DNA of 64,000 bases, taken from NCBI GenBank assembly GCA_004298065.1, contig SCRL01000058.1, forward strand, positions 1-64,000. The letters are read 5' to 3'. How positions within the stretch are numbered: the first letter of the stretch is position 1; every line of letters starts with the position of its first letter. Below the pieces are notes generated by a model that made no database searches, had not been told where the DNA came from, and saw nothing but the letters and a program-made list of their open reading frames with translations. The translations under genes were made by a program, and so were the position numbers. The stretch comes from Gammaproteobacteria bacterium (GTDB lineage Bacteria; Pseudomonadota; Gammaproteobacteria; Acidiferrobacterales; Sulfurifustaceae). Positions 55,695 to 64,000 of this stretch are shown here, one piece after another.

Positions 55695-55723
55695 TTTATA
55701 CCACAGCGGCTAAATTCCGGCAA
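55695..55723 (-). promoter_or_regulatory. candidate rpsB promoter
   Basis: On the minus strand TTGCCG (55718-55723), a 17-base spacer ending in TGG (extended -10 feature) and TATAAA (55695-55700). It leaves a leader of roughly 120 bases with a GC-rich stem (CCCCGGACGTCCGGGG type at 55672-55687), the position where S2 autoregulatory leaders occur in relatives. The whole 55565-55815 gap holds no gene. Confidence 0.5.
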
Positions 55724-55815
55724 TCTTTCAAGGAGTTCGGTACGCGCAAGGCCTTTTTAAAACCGCTCCAATCCCCGAGAATAGGCCTCCGAAACACGAT
55801 TCCCGAACCCGCCAC

Positions 55816-56583
55816 ATGGCCGTCACCCGAAAAAACCCCGCCGAAATCGAAAAGATGCGTATCGCCGGCCGCCTCTCGGCCGAGGTGCTCAGGATGATCG
55901 AGTCGCATGTGCGCCCCGGGATCACCACCGGCGAGCTCGACCGCCTGTGCCACGACTATATCGTCAACGTACAGAAGGCCGTTCCGGCGCCGCTCAACTA
56001 CAAGGGCTTCCCCCGCTCCATCTGCACCTCGGTCAACCACCAGGTGTGCCACGGCATCCCGGGCGAGAAGCAGCTCAAGAAAGGCGACATCGTCAACATC
56101 GACATCACCGTCATCAAGGATGGCTGGCACGGCGACACGAGCAAAATGTTCTTCGTCGGCGAGTCGTCGATCCAGGCGAAGCGTCTGGTGCAGGTGACGC
56201 ACGAATGCATGCTACGCGGTATCGCCCAGGTGCGTCCGGGCGCACGCCTCGGCGACATCGGTCATGCTATTCAAACGCACGCCGAGGCACACGGTTTCTC
56301 CGTGGTGCACGAGTACTGCGGCCACGGCATCGGCCGCGAGTTCCACGAGGACCCACAGGTGCTGCACTACGGCAAACCCGGTACCGGCATGGAGCTCGAG
56401 CCCGGCATGATCTTCACGGTCGAACCCATGATCAACGCCGGCCGGCGCGAGGTGAAGCTGCTGCCGGATAACTGGACTGTGGTGACGCGTGATCACTCGC
56501 TCTCGGCGCAGTGGGAGCACACGGTACTCGTCACCGACAATGGCTACGAAATTCTGACCCAGCTCCCGGGCGATAGCCCGTAA
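55816..56583 (+). CDS. map: methionine aminopeptidase, type I
   Basis: Removes the initiator methionine from nascent proteins. The 255 residues show the five metal ligands: aspartates in VNIDITVIKDGWHGDTSKMF, histidine in EYCGHGIGREFHEDP, glutamates in MIFTVEPMINAGRRE and the final SAQWEHTVLVT. It is divergent from rpsB, as in E. coli, and 3 bases ahead of glnD. Confidence 0.98.
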   Translation: MAVTRKNPAEIEKMRIAGRLSAEVLRMIESHVRPGITTGELDRLCHDYIVNVQKAVPAPLNYKGFPRSICTSVNHQVCHGIPGEKQLKKGDIVNIDITVIKDGWHGDTSKMFFVGESSIQAKRLVQVTHECMLRGIAQVRPGARLGDIGHAIQTHAEAHGFSVVHEYCGHGIGREFHEDPQVLHYGKPGTGMELEPGMIFTVEPMINAGRREVKLLPDNWTVVTRDHSLSAQWEHTVLVTDNGYEILTQLPGDSP

Positions 56584-56586
56584 GCC

Positions 56587-59277
56587 ATGCACGAAGCCGC
56601 TGCCAAGCCGTTCGATGCGCGTGCGTTCGACCGGTCGCTGGCGCAGGCTGCCGATCTCTTGCCGCTGTTCCGCGCCACCCTGCGCGAGTCGCGTGAAGCT
56701 TTGCGCCTGCGTTTTCAGAACGACGGCGACGCCGCGCGCCTGGTGCACGCGCACGCCGCGCTCGTCGATGCGCTACTGGTGCGTGTCTGGAAACGGCACC
56801 TGAAAAAATTCCCGCCACGCGTACCGGTGACGCTCGTCGCCGTCGGCGGCTACGGGCGCGGAGAGCTGCATCCGCACTCCGACATCGACCTTATGCTGTT
56901 GACCGAGCGTGGCAGCGCCGACGACCTGCGCGATTTTGCGGAACATCTGCTGCGCTTCCTCTGGGACATGGGGCTCGAAGTCGGCCACTCCGTGCGCACG
57001 CTCAGGCAGTGCGCGGAGGAATCGAAAAAGGACATTACCGTCGCCACCAACCTGATGGAATCGCGCTTGCTCTGCGGCGACCGCGCATTGCATGCGCGCA
57101 TGCGCGAGCAGATCCACGCCAACCGTCTGTGGCCGAGCAAGAAATTCTTCGGCGCCAAGTGGCAGGAACAGATCGCGCGCCACCGCCATTTCAACGACAC
57201 CGCTTACAACCTCGAACCAAACGTCAAGGACGGCCCCGGCGGCCTGCGCGATATCCAGACGGTCGCGTGGGTGACGCAACGGCACTTCGACACCGCCTCG
57301 CTACACGATCTGGTCAAACGCGGTTTCCTGCGCGAGGGCGAGTACCGCGCGCTCGTGCGCGGACGCAACTACCTGTGGAAGGTGCGCGCCGGGCTGCACT
57401 ACCTCGCCGGGCGACGCGAAGACCGGCTGTTGTTCGACCACCAGCGCGCGCTCGCCAGCCAGTTCGGTTTCCGCGACCGCCGCGGCATCCTCGCGGTCGA
57501 GCTGTTCATGAAGCAGTACTATCGTACGATCAAGGAGCTTCAGCTTCTCAACGAAATCCTGCTGCAACACTTCCAGGAAACCTTCGTTGCGACACCACGC
57601 GCCAAACCCCAGCCGCTCAATCGGCGCTTCCAGGCGCGTCACGGCTTTCTCGAAGCCACACATCCGAAGGTGTTCGAACGCTCCCCCTTCGCGCTGCTCG
57701 AACTGTTCCTGGTCATGCAGCAGCACCGAAGGCTCAAGGGCGTGCGCGCCGACACCATCCGGCTGGTGCACGCGAGCTTACCGCGCATCAACGCCAAATT
57801 CCGACGCGATCTCGCCTGCCGCAGCCTGTTCATGGAGATCCTGCGCCAACCGCGCGGCATCACCCACGAATTGCGGCGCATGAACGCCTACGGCGTGCTC
57901 GGCGCCTACCTGCCGGCGTTCGGGCGTATTGTCGGCCAGATGCAGCACGACCTGTTCCACGTCTACACCGTGGACCAACACACGCTGTTCGTGCTGCGCA
58001 ACGTGCGCCGCTTCGCGGTGCCGGAGTTCCGCCACGAATTTCCGTTCCTGAGCGATCTGATACAGCACCTGGTCAAGCCCGAGCGGCTGTACCTGGGCGC
58101 CCTGTTCCACGACATCGCCAAGGGCCGCGGCGGCGACCACTCGGTGCTGGGCGAACGCGAAGTTGGCGATTTCTGCCGTCATCACTTGCTGAGCGACTAC
58201 GACACGCGCTTCATCCAGTGGCTCGTGCGCCATCACCTGGTCATGTCGCAGACCGCGCAGCGCGACGACATCTTCGACCCGGACGTGGTGTTGCGCTTTG
58301 CGCGCCTCGTCGGCGACCAGGAGCATCTCGACAACCTGTACCTCCTGACCGTGGCCGACATGCGCGGCACGAGCCCGGCGGTGTGGAATGCCTGGAAAGG
58401 CAGGCTGCTGTCGCAGCTTCATAGCGCCACGACGCGCCTGCTGCGCCGCGGCATCGCCCAGCCGCTCGATGTCGAGGCGCACATCGCCGACCTCAAGCGC
58501 GATGCGTTGACGCATCTGCACGACAGCGGCCTGCCGCCTGAACGCATCGAGCGGTTCTGGGCCGATCTCGATGCCGACTATTTCCTGCCCTACGATGCCG
58601 AGAGCCTTGCGTGGCACGCAAGTTCCATTGCCGGCGCCGCGGCCGCCGAGCTGCCGCTCGTCGCCACGCGCTGGTCGCCCGAGCTCGGCGGCAGCGAGTT
58701 CCTGGTCTACGCCCCCGACCGCGAGGACCTGTTTTCCATTCTCACCGCCGGCTTCGACCGGCTGAACCTGTCCATCGTGGATGCGCGCATCCACACCCTG
58801 CGCAACGGTTTCGCGCTCGATACCTTTGTGGTCCTGGACCACGCCGGCCAACCGGTGTCCGATCCGCGCGCGCTCGTGCACCTGCAGGAATCCATGCGCG
58901 CGCAGCTGCTCGATCCAAAACCCGGCCGCGACCTGCGCGGCGCGCCGTTGATGCGCGCGCTCAAGCATTTCCCGATCGAGACGCGCGTGCACTTCACGCC
59001 CTCGGCCAAGGGCAACCAGACGATTATGGAAGTCGTGGCGCAGGACCGTCCCGGCCTGCTCTACCAGGTGTCGCTGGCGCTCGCGCACTGCCACGCGAAC
59101 CTCGTAGCGGCCAAGGTCTCGACCTACGGCGAGCGCGCGGAGGACGTGTTCTTCGTCAATACCCGACAGGGTCAGCCGCTGACGGACGCGGAGCAGATGA
59201 AGTGCCTGGAGGCGGAAATCGTGCGCCGGTTAGCGCCGGCTTCAGTTACGCCGGCAACGCAGTCTCTGCAATTCTAA
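56587..59277 (+). CDS. glnD: PII uridylyltransferase/uridylyl-removing enzyme
   Basis: Nitrogen sensor that uridylylates or deuridylylates the PII protein according to glutamine. The 896 residues have the nucleotidyltransferase site VAVGGYGRGELHPHSDIDLM, the GlnD linker (YNLEPNVKDGPGGLRDIQTV), the HD domain for uridylyl removal (LYLGALFHDIAKGRGGDHS), and two C-terminal ACT domains (FLVYAPDREDLFSILTAGFD; EVVAQDRPGLLYQVSLALAH) that bind glutamine. The stop lies 3 bases from the convergent livF stop with no terminator between. Confidence 0.98.
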   Translation: MHEAAAKPFDARAFDRSLAQAADLLPLFRATLRESREALRLRFQNDGDAARLVHAHAALVDALLVRVWKRHLKKFPPRVPVTLVAVGGYGRGELHPHSDIDLMLLTERGSADDLRDFAEHLLRFLWDMGLEVGHSVRTLRQCAEESKKDITVATNLMESRLLCGDRALHARMREQIHANRLWPSKKFFGAKWQEQIARHRHFNDTAYNLEPNVKDGPGGLRDIQTVAWVTQRHFDTASLHDLVKRGFLREGEYRALVRGRNYLWKVRAGLHYLAGRREDRLLFDHQRALASQFGFRDRRGILAVELFMKQYYRTIKELQLLNEILLQHFQETFVATPRAKPQPLNRRFQARHGFLEATHPKVFERSPFALLELFLVMQQHRRLKGVRADTIRLVHASLPRINAKFRRDLACRSLFMEILRQPRGITHELRRMNAYGVLGAYLPAFGRIVGQMQHDLFHVYTVDQHTLFVLRNVRRFAVPEFRHEFPFLSDLIQHLVKPERLYLGALFHDIAKGRGGDHSVLGEREVGDFCRHHLLSDYDTRFIQWLVRHHLVMSQTAQRDDIFDPDVVLRFARLVGDQEHLDNLYLLTVADMRGTSPAVWNAWKGRLLSQLHSATTRLLRRGIAQPLDVEAHIADLKRDALTHLHDSGLPPERIERFWADLDADYFLPYDAESLAWHASSIAGAAAAELPLVATRWSPELGGSEFLVYAPDREDLFSILTAGFDRLNLSIVDARIHTLRNGFALDTFVVLDHAGQPVSDPRALVHLQESMRAQLLDPKPGRDLRGAPLMRALKHFPIETRVHFTPSAKGNQTIMEVVAQDRPGLLYQVSLALAHCHANLVAAKVSTYGERAEDVFFVNTRQGQPLTDAEQMKCLEAEIVRRLAPASVTPATQSLQF

Positions 59278-59280
59278 AAA

Positions 59281-59987
<707 letters not shown>

Positions 59988-59991
<4 letters not shown>

Positions 59992-60764
59992 GCCAACGCA
60001 CCGCCGAGGTAGGCCTCAATCACCTTCGGATTGCTCCGCACCTCGGCCGGCAACCCCTCGGCGATTTTCTTTCCATAGTCGAGCACGCCGACGCGATTGC
60101 ACACGCCCATGACCAGCGCTACGTCGTGCTCGATGAGCAGCAGCGTCACGCCGTCGCGGCGAATGGCCGTGAGCAATTCCTGAAGCGTGCCGGTCTCGCT
60201 CGGGTTCATGCCGGCGGCCGGCTCGTCGAGCGCCAGCAACTTCGGGTCGGTTGCGAGCGCGCGCGCGATTTCGAGACGGCGCTGGTCGCCATAAGACAGA
60301 TGCTTGGCCAGCACGTCGCCATGAGCACCGATGCCGACGTAATCGAGCAGCTCGCGGGCGCGCGCCCGGATGCCTGCCTCCTCCGCGCGCGTTGCACCGT
60401 CGCGCAGGATGGCGCCGACGACGCCGGCGTGCGTACGCACGTGCCGACCGGCCATGACGTTTTCAAGCGCCGACATGTTGGCGAACAGGCGGATGTTCTG
60501 GAACGTGCGCGCGATGCCGCGCGCGACCACCTCGTTCGGTTTGCGGCCGGCGAGATTGTCAGCGCCGAGCAGGACGCGGCCGGCCTCGGGCGCATACAGA
60601 CCGGTGATGACATTGAACAGCGTGGTCTTTCCGGCGCCGTTGGGTCCGATGAGGCCGTAGATCTCGCCCGCGCGGATTTCGAGCGAGACGTCGTCCAGCG
60701 CCGCGAGGCCGCCGAAACGTTTCGACACGCCTTCGACGCGCAGCAGCGCCGTGGTAGCTGTCAT
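59988..60764 (-). CDS. livG: branched-chain amino acid ABC transporter ATPase LivG
   Basis: Second ATPase of the importer. From ATG 60764 (MTATTALLRVEGVSKRFGG) it has 258 residues; an ATG at 60785 is also in frame and would overlap livM by 17 bases. Walker A IGPNGAGKTTLFNVITG, the LivG-type insert GIARTFQNIRLFANMSALEN, signature LSYGDQRRLEIARAL (LSYGD is characteristic of LivG), Walker B LLALDEPAAGMNP and LLIEHDVALVMGVCNRV. Confidence 0.93.
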
Positions 60765-60768
60765 GGCT

Positions 60769-61890
60769 TCAGCGCTGGCTATCATAGAGCGACGCCTGCT
60801 CCTGCTTGAGCACCGTGGCCTCGGAGCCGAACTCGCGCCGGCGGCGTTCGGATGGGATCAGTCCCGCGGGACGGAAGATCATGATGAGGACCAATGCCAA
60901 CCCGAAAACCAGCATGCGCAGGTCGGCGGGATCGACCAGCACGTCGTTGAACAGTAGCCGCTGCAGGTCGCCTAGGTAGCGCAGCGCCTCGGGGAAGGTC
61001 GTGAGCAGCACCGCACCCAGGATCACGCCCGCGATGTTACCCATGCCGCCGAGCACGACCATGCACAGCACGATGATGGACTCGAACAGGTTGAACGATT
61101 CTGGACTGATGAAGCCCTGAAACCCGGCGAACAGGCCGCCGCTGATACCGCCGAACGAGGCGCCCATGGCGAACGCGAGCAGCTTCACGTTGCGCGTGTG
61201 GATGCCCATCGCCTCGGCCGCGACCTCGTCCTCGCGGATCGCGACCCAGGCACGGCCGATGCGCGAATCCTGCAGCCGCAGCGAGACGAAGATGATGCCG
61301 AGCGTGAGCAGCAGGAACAGGTAGTAATAGGTATAGATGCCCGGGAAACTGAACCCGAGCAGGGTGTGCGTCTGGCTGAAGGAGAAGCCGCCAAGGCTGA
61401 TCGGGTCGATGAAGTTCACGCCCTGCGGCCCGTTGGTGATGTTCACCGGCGCGTTCAGGTTGTTGAGGAAGATACGGATGATCTCGCCGAAGCCGAGCGT
61501 GACAATGGCGAGATAATCGCCACGCAGCCGCAATGTCGGCGCGCCAAGCAGCACGCCGAAAACGCCCGCCACCAGCGCGCCCAGCGGCAGCAACGCCCAG
61601 AACGGCAGGTGCAACCCGAAGTGCGGCGAGGCGAGCAGCGCGTAGAGATAGGCGCCGACGGCGTAGAACGCGATGTAACCGAGATCGAGCAGCCCGGCGT
61701 AGCCGACGACGATGTTAAGACCGAGCGCCAGCATGACGTAGAGCAGCGTGAAATCGAGGATGCGTACCCACCCCCGCCCCAAACCCGCGCCGATAAGAAA
61801 CGGCGCCGCCGCGAGCAGCATGGCAAGCAGGATATAGGCCACCCACGCTGCGCGGCGATCTTTCTTGATTTCTTCCCAGCGCGCGAACAT
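60769..61890 (-). CDS. livM: branched-chain amino acid ABC transporter permease LivM
   Basis: Inner-membrane permease subunit of 373 residues with about ten hydrophobic helices. Family features: LGLNIVVGYAGLLDLGYIAF, the long loop with LRLRGDYLAIVTLGFGEIIR, TNGPQGVNFIDP, and the cytoplasmic coupling segment GRAWVAIREDEVAAEAMGIH. Its first ATG shares a base with the livH stop region (61890). Confidence 0.94.
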   Translation of the reverse strand: MFARWEEIKKDRRAAWVAYILLAMLLAAAPFLIGAGLGRGWVRILDFTLLYVMLALGLNIVVGYAGLLDLGYIAFYAVGAYLYALLASPHFGLHLPFWALLPLGALVAGVFGVLLGAPTLRLRGDYLAIVTLGFGEIIRIFLNNLNAPVNITNGPQGVNFIDPISLGGFSFSQTHTLLGFSFPGIYTYYYLFLLLTLGIIFVSLRLQDSRIGRAWVAIREDEVAAEAMGIHTRNVKLLAFAMGASFGGISGGLFAGFQGFISPESFNLFESIIVLCMVVLGGMGNIAGVILGAVLLTTFPEALRYLGDLQRLLFNDVLVDPADLRMLVFGLALVLIMIFRPAGLIPSERRRREFGSEATVLKQEQASLYDSQR

Positions 61891-62813
61891 CAGGCGCGCT
61901 CCGCCACGCGCTCGCCGAGCAGTCCAGAGGGCTGGAATACCAGCACCAGGATCAGCACGAAGAACGCGAACACGTCCTGATAGTGACTGCCGAGGAAGCC
62001 GAAGCTGAGATCACCGATGTAACCGGCGCCGAGGCTTTCAATGATGCCGAGCAGCAAGCCACCGAGCATGGCGCCGGCGATATTGCCGATGCCGCCCAGC
62101 ACCGCGGCGGTGAACGCCTTGAGGCCGAGGAGGAAGCCCATGTGGTAATGCGCCAAACCGTAATAGGCGGCCACCATCACGCCGGCCACGGCCGCGAGCG
62201 CGGCACCGAGGATGAACGTGATCGAAATGATGGTGTTGGCGTTGATGCCCATGAGCCCGGCCACGTCCGGCGCCTGCGCCGTAGCGCGCATGGCGGCGCC
62301 GAGCTTCGTGCGTGTGACCAGCCACAGAAGCCCGGCCATAAGCAGGCACGACAGCACAATAATAAGTATCTGCAGGTTGGTGATGGTCGCGCCAAGAATT
62401 TCGTAACGCACCACCGGTAACAGCGGCGGAAAGCTGATGTACTGCTTGCCCCAGATGAGCATGGCGACGTTCTGGAGCACGATGGACACGCCGATGGCGG
62501 TGATCAGCGCCGCCAGCCGCGGCGCCCGGCGCAACGGCCGGTAGGCCACGCGCTCGATGGCGAAGCCGAGCGCCATGCACCCGGGAATCGCCACAGCCAA
62601 CCCCATAAGCACAATCAGGATGCCCGGCAGGTCCGTCCCCAACAGCGCGCCCATCACCGCGAGCGCGATCATGGCACCAAACATCGTCACCTCGCCGTGG
62701 GCGAAGTTGATGAGCTCAAGGATGCCGTAGACCATCGTGTAACCCAGCGCGACGAGCGCGTAGATGCTGCCGAGCACCAGGCCGTTGATGATCTGTTGGG
62801 TGAATATGTCCAA
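61890..62813 (-). CDS. livH: branched-chain amino acid ABC transporter permease LivH
   Basis: Partner permease of 307 residues, about eight membrane helices. Seen: QQIINGLVLGSIYALVALGY followed by TMVYGILELINFAHGEVTMF (family start), and the coupling segment GAAMRATAQAPDVAGLMGIN. It is the first gene of livHMGF. A periplasmic binding protein gene (livJ/livK) is expected beside such operons but the genes upstream here are a HEPN/nucleotidyltransferase pair, so it must lie elsewhere or be missing. Confidence 0.94.
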   Translation of the reverse strand: MDIFTQQIINGLVLGSIYALVALGYTMVYGILELINFAHGEVTMFGAMIALAVMGALLGTDLPGILIVLMGLAVAIPGCMALGFAIERVAYRPLRRAPRLAALITAIGVSIVLQNVAMLIWGKQYISFPPLLPVVRYEILGATITNLQILIIVLSCLLMAGLLWLVTRTKLGAAMRATAQAPDVAGLMGINANTIISITFILGAALAAVAGVMVAAYYGLAHYHMGFLLGLKAFTAAVLGGIGNIAGAMLGGLLLGIIESLGAGYIGDLSFGFLGSHYQDVFAFFVLILVLVFQPSGLLGERVAERA

Positions 62814-62851
62814 ACGCCGTTCTCCGGGCGATTCAGGGCGCGGCTAGGATA

Positions 62852-62866
62852 CCTTATCGCATAAGG
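62852..62866. other. short hairpin between HEPN gene and livH
   Basis: CCTTAT-CGC-ATAAGG, a 6-bp perfect stem in the 70-bp gap between the HEPN stop and livH. It may be a weak terminator for the HEPN operon or an operator for liv. Confidence 0.3.
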
Positions 62867-62883
62867 TTTCTGAGCGGCAGGAA

Positions 62884-63264
62884 CTACGACTTGCGATCAA
62901 GCCAGGATTCGGCTGCCTGAATAAACGATTCGGTTTCTGCGAGCAGTTCGGCTACTTCATCTTGTCCCAAGCCGGTCTCGGCAAGGTAATCTGCTTGCTG
63001 GCGTTTCCCAAATGCTTTTATCAACAATCGGTGAAAACGCGGGTCCAGAAGTCCCTTCTGGGCAAATTCCTGCCCATAGGCCGAAATAACGCCTTTGTGG
63101 CTTGAAAAGGAAAGCCCGGCTTTGTCGAGCAGCGTTTCCGCACAGAAGAAAGCGGCGTAATAAATCCGCGACACTGCCGAGTCGTAATCGCCCGCATCGA
63201 GCAGCAACCGAGCCGAGACAAGATAGCGTTTAGCTTTTTTGAGAAGCGCAGCGCGAATCGTCAC
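62884..63264 (-). CDS. HEPN domain protein, likely toxin of HEPN/MNT pair
   Basis: All-helical 126-residue protein of the HEPN (PF05168-like) family; recognised from ARLLLDAGDYDSAVSRIYYA followed by AFFCAETLLDKAGL, SSHKGVISAYGQEF and KRQQADYLAETGL. Members pair with minimal nucleotidyltransferases, with HEPN acting as RNase toxin in characterised cases. The classic R-x4-6-H catalytic pair is not evident, so nuclease activity is uncertain. The ATG overlaps the upstream nucleotidyltransferase stop by 4 bases. Confidence 0.83.
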   Translation of the reverse strand: MTIRAALLKKAKRYLVSARLLLDAGDYDSAVSRIYYAAFFCAETLLDKAGLSFSSHKGVISAYGQEFAQKGLLDPRFHRLLIKAFGKRQQADYLAETGLGQDEVAELLAETESFIQAAESWLDRKS

Positions 63265-63590
63265 GCAGCGATCCCTTCACGGCGGACGTTGCGCCAGAAT
63301 GGACCTTCGGCGGTCTTCAACGTGTTCTCCGCCACCGGCAAAATCGAAAGCAGTACACCGTAGCGCAGGTTGAAATCTGCGAGGATATCGGCAATGTGGT
63401 CGATCTCGCGCGTGGGGTGATTTACCTCGCGGAGGACTAGCAGAACATCCACATCTGATTCGGCGTGGGCCTCGCCCCTCGCCTCTGAACCGTATAGCCA
63501 CAGGCGCACGTAGCGGTCACCATAACGACCGCGCAAAGCGGCAGAAAGCTCCTGCAGGATACTGTCTAGTTTTGGGTGGTGTGTAACCAT
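63261..63590 (-). CDS. minimal nucleotidyltransferase, partner of HEPN
   Basis: Polymerase-beta-type nucleotidyltransferase of 109 residues. The active site LYGSEARGEAHAESDVDVLL has the GS motif and DxD metal aspartates. The partner HEPN gene overlaps it by 4 bases, the arrangement of MNT/HEPN toxin-antitoxin modules, where the transferase can inactivate the toxin by adding nucleotides. Residues DILADFNLRYGVLLSILPVA form the following strands. Confidence 0.85.
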   Translation of the reverse strand: MVTHHPKLDSILQELSAALRGRYGDRYVRLWLYGSEARGEAHAESDVDVLLVLREVNHPTREIDHIADILADFNLRYGVLLSILPVAENTLKTAEGPFWRNVRREGIAA

Positions 63591-63634
63591 ACTTAAAAGT
63601 TTAACCCCTTCCGAGACCTTTTACGTATCCCTCA

Positions 63635-63949
63635 TCATAAGGGCCTAGCCTCACGCAGCACCCGCTCGCGCATACGCGGTTTCAGGCCATTTTCGGTGGC
63701 TATATTTACCTCGCGATGCAGCAACACCCGTAAATCCATCAACAAGCCACCCATATCGAGAAGTGTACGGCTCTCTTCCATATCGACCAAAAGATCGATG
63801 TCGCTCCGCTCATCGGCTTCGCCCCGTGCGACAGAACCAAAAACCCGCACGTTGCTCGCGCCGTGCGCGGCTGCAACCTGTAGGATATCGTCCCGCTTGT
63901 TTTGCAGTAGTTTCTGGGCGCTATCTTGTTCCGGGTAGCTTGTGGCCAT
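63635..63949 (-). CDS. second nucleotidyltransferase, without HEPN partner
   Basis: A 104-residue MntA-like protein: NVRVFGSVARGEADERSDID followed by LLVDMEESRTLLDMGGLLMD and HREVNIATENGLKPRMRERV. This type normally precedes a DUF86 (HepT) HEPN gene, but only a 44-bp spacer without coding potential separates it from the other nucleotidyltransferase. It is thus an orphan antitoxin-like gene, perhaps after loss of its toxin. Same strand as the pair downstream; co-transcription is possible. Confidence 0.84.
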   Translation of the reverse strand: MATSYPEQDSAQKLLQNKRDDILQVAAAHGASNVRVFGSVARGEADERSDIDLLVDMEESRTLLDMGGLLMDLRVLLHREVNIATENGLKPRMRERVLREARPL

Positions 63950-63963
63950 AACGCAGCGCTGAT

Positions 63964-64000
63964 TTATGCCTTCTTCACAAATTCCGACTTCAACTGCATC
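63964..64000 (-). CDS. possible 3' end of a gene entering from the right
   Basis: Reading the minus strand into the window gives MQLKSEFVKKA and TAA, a plausible protein C-terminus 14 bases before the orphan nucleotidyltransferase start. Too short to identify; it may be chance. Confidence 0.2.
   Translation of the reverse strand, partial: MQLKSEFVKKA

Overview
The window is a dense, GC-rich bacterial chromosome segment, almost certainly from a gammaproteobacterium. The basis is gene order. It carries rpoE-rseA-rseB-lepA-lepB-(DUF4845)-rnc-era-recO-pdxJ-acpS with nadB divergent from rpoE, sdhCDAB-sdhE-ygfX, and the long block rpsB-tsf-pyrH-frr-uppS-cdsA-dxr-rseP-bamA-skp-lpxD-fabZ-lpxA-lpxB-rnhB-dnaE-accA-tilS-pyrG-kdsA-eno-ftsB, with map-glnD divergent from rpsB. 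Lipid A, BamA and Kdo genes show a Gram-negative cell. A large YeiH-type putative sulfate exporter would fit a sulfur-metabolising organism, but that is inference; I cannot name the species.

Layout. 1-6.9 kb: thrS (3' end cut by the window edge), tRNA-Val, uvrB, an aspartate-type aminotransferase, a secreted protein of unknown function, a GspH/FimT-like pseudopilin and tRNA-Asn. 6.9-11.9 kb: an accessory pocket holding one large SF1 helicase with a coiled-coil insert and a HigB/HigA-type toxin-antitoxin pair, bracketed by copies of a roughly 100-bp repeat. 11.9-20.9 kb: the sigma-E / translation / signal-peptidase / RNase III block on the minus strand. 21-27.8 kb: nadB, the succinate dehydrogenase operon and ygfZ. 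27.9-30.8 kb: the YeiH-family transporter, a 39-codon membrane microprotein not found by length-limited gene finding, a strong terminator, then a UspA-like gene and a membrane-anchored SRPBCC-like gene. 30.9-55.6 kb: the long minus-strand housekeeping block for cell envelope, lipid A, isoprenoid, fatty acid and nucleotide synthesis. 55.8-59.3 kb: map and glnD. 59.3-62.8 kb: livFGMH without a binding protein. 62.9-64 kb: a HEPN/nucleotidyltransferase pair plus a second nucleotidyltransferase without a HEPN partner.

How the genes fit together. RpoE, RseA, RseB and RseP, all in the window, form the envelope-stress circuit; its usual targets BamA, Skp and the Lpx enzymes are here too. SdhE flavinylates SdhA from the same operon. 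Stop/start overlaps of 1-4 nt (era/recO, acpS/pdxJ, sdhC/sdhD/sdhA, eno/ftsB, kdsA/pyrG, lpxA/fabZ, dxr/cdsA, HEPN/MNT) indicate heavy translational coupling, and several genes start with GTG or TTG; tilS seems to need an ATT start.

The least explained parts are the microprotein beside the enlarged exporter, the repeat-bracketed helicase/TA pocket, the two long inverted repeats built from short iterated units, the lepA-lepB spacer, and the tilS start. No CRISPR array, rRNA, complete insertion sequence or prophage was seen. No gene-free stretch exceeds 300 bases; the largest gaps (10743-11034, 35126-35384, 55565-55815) are described under their repeats, hairpins and promoters.
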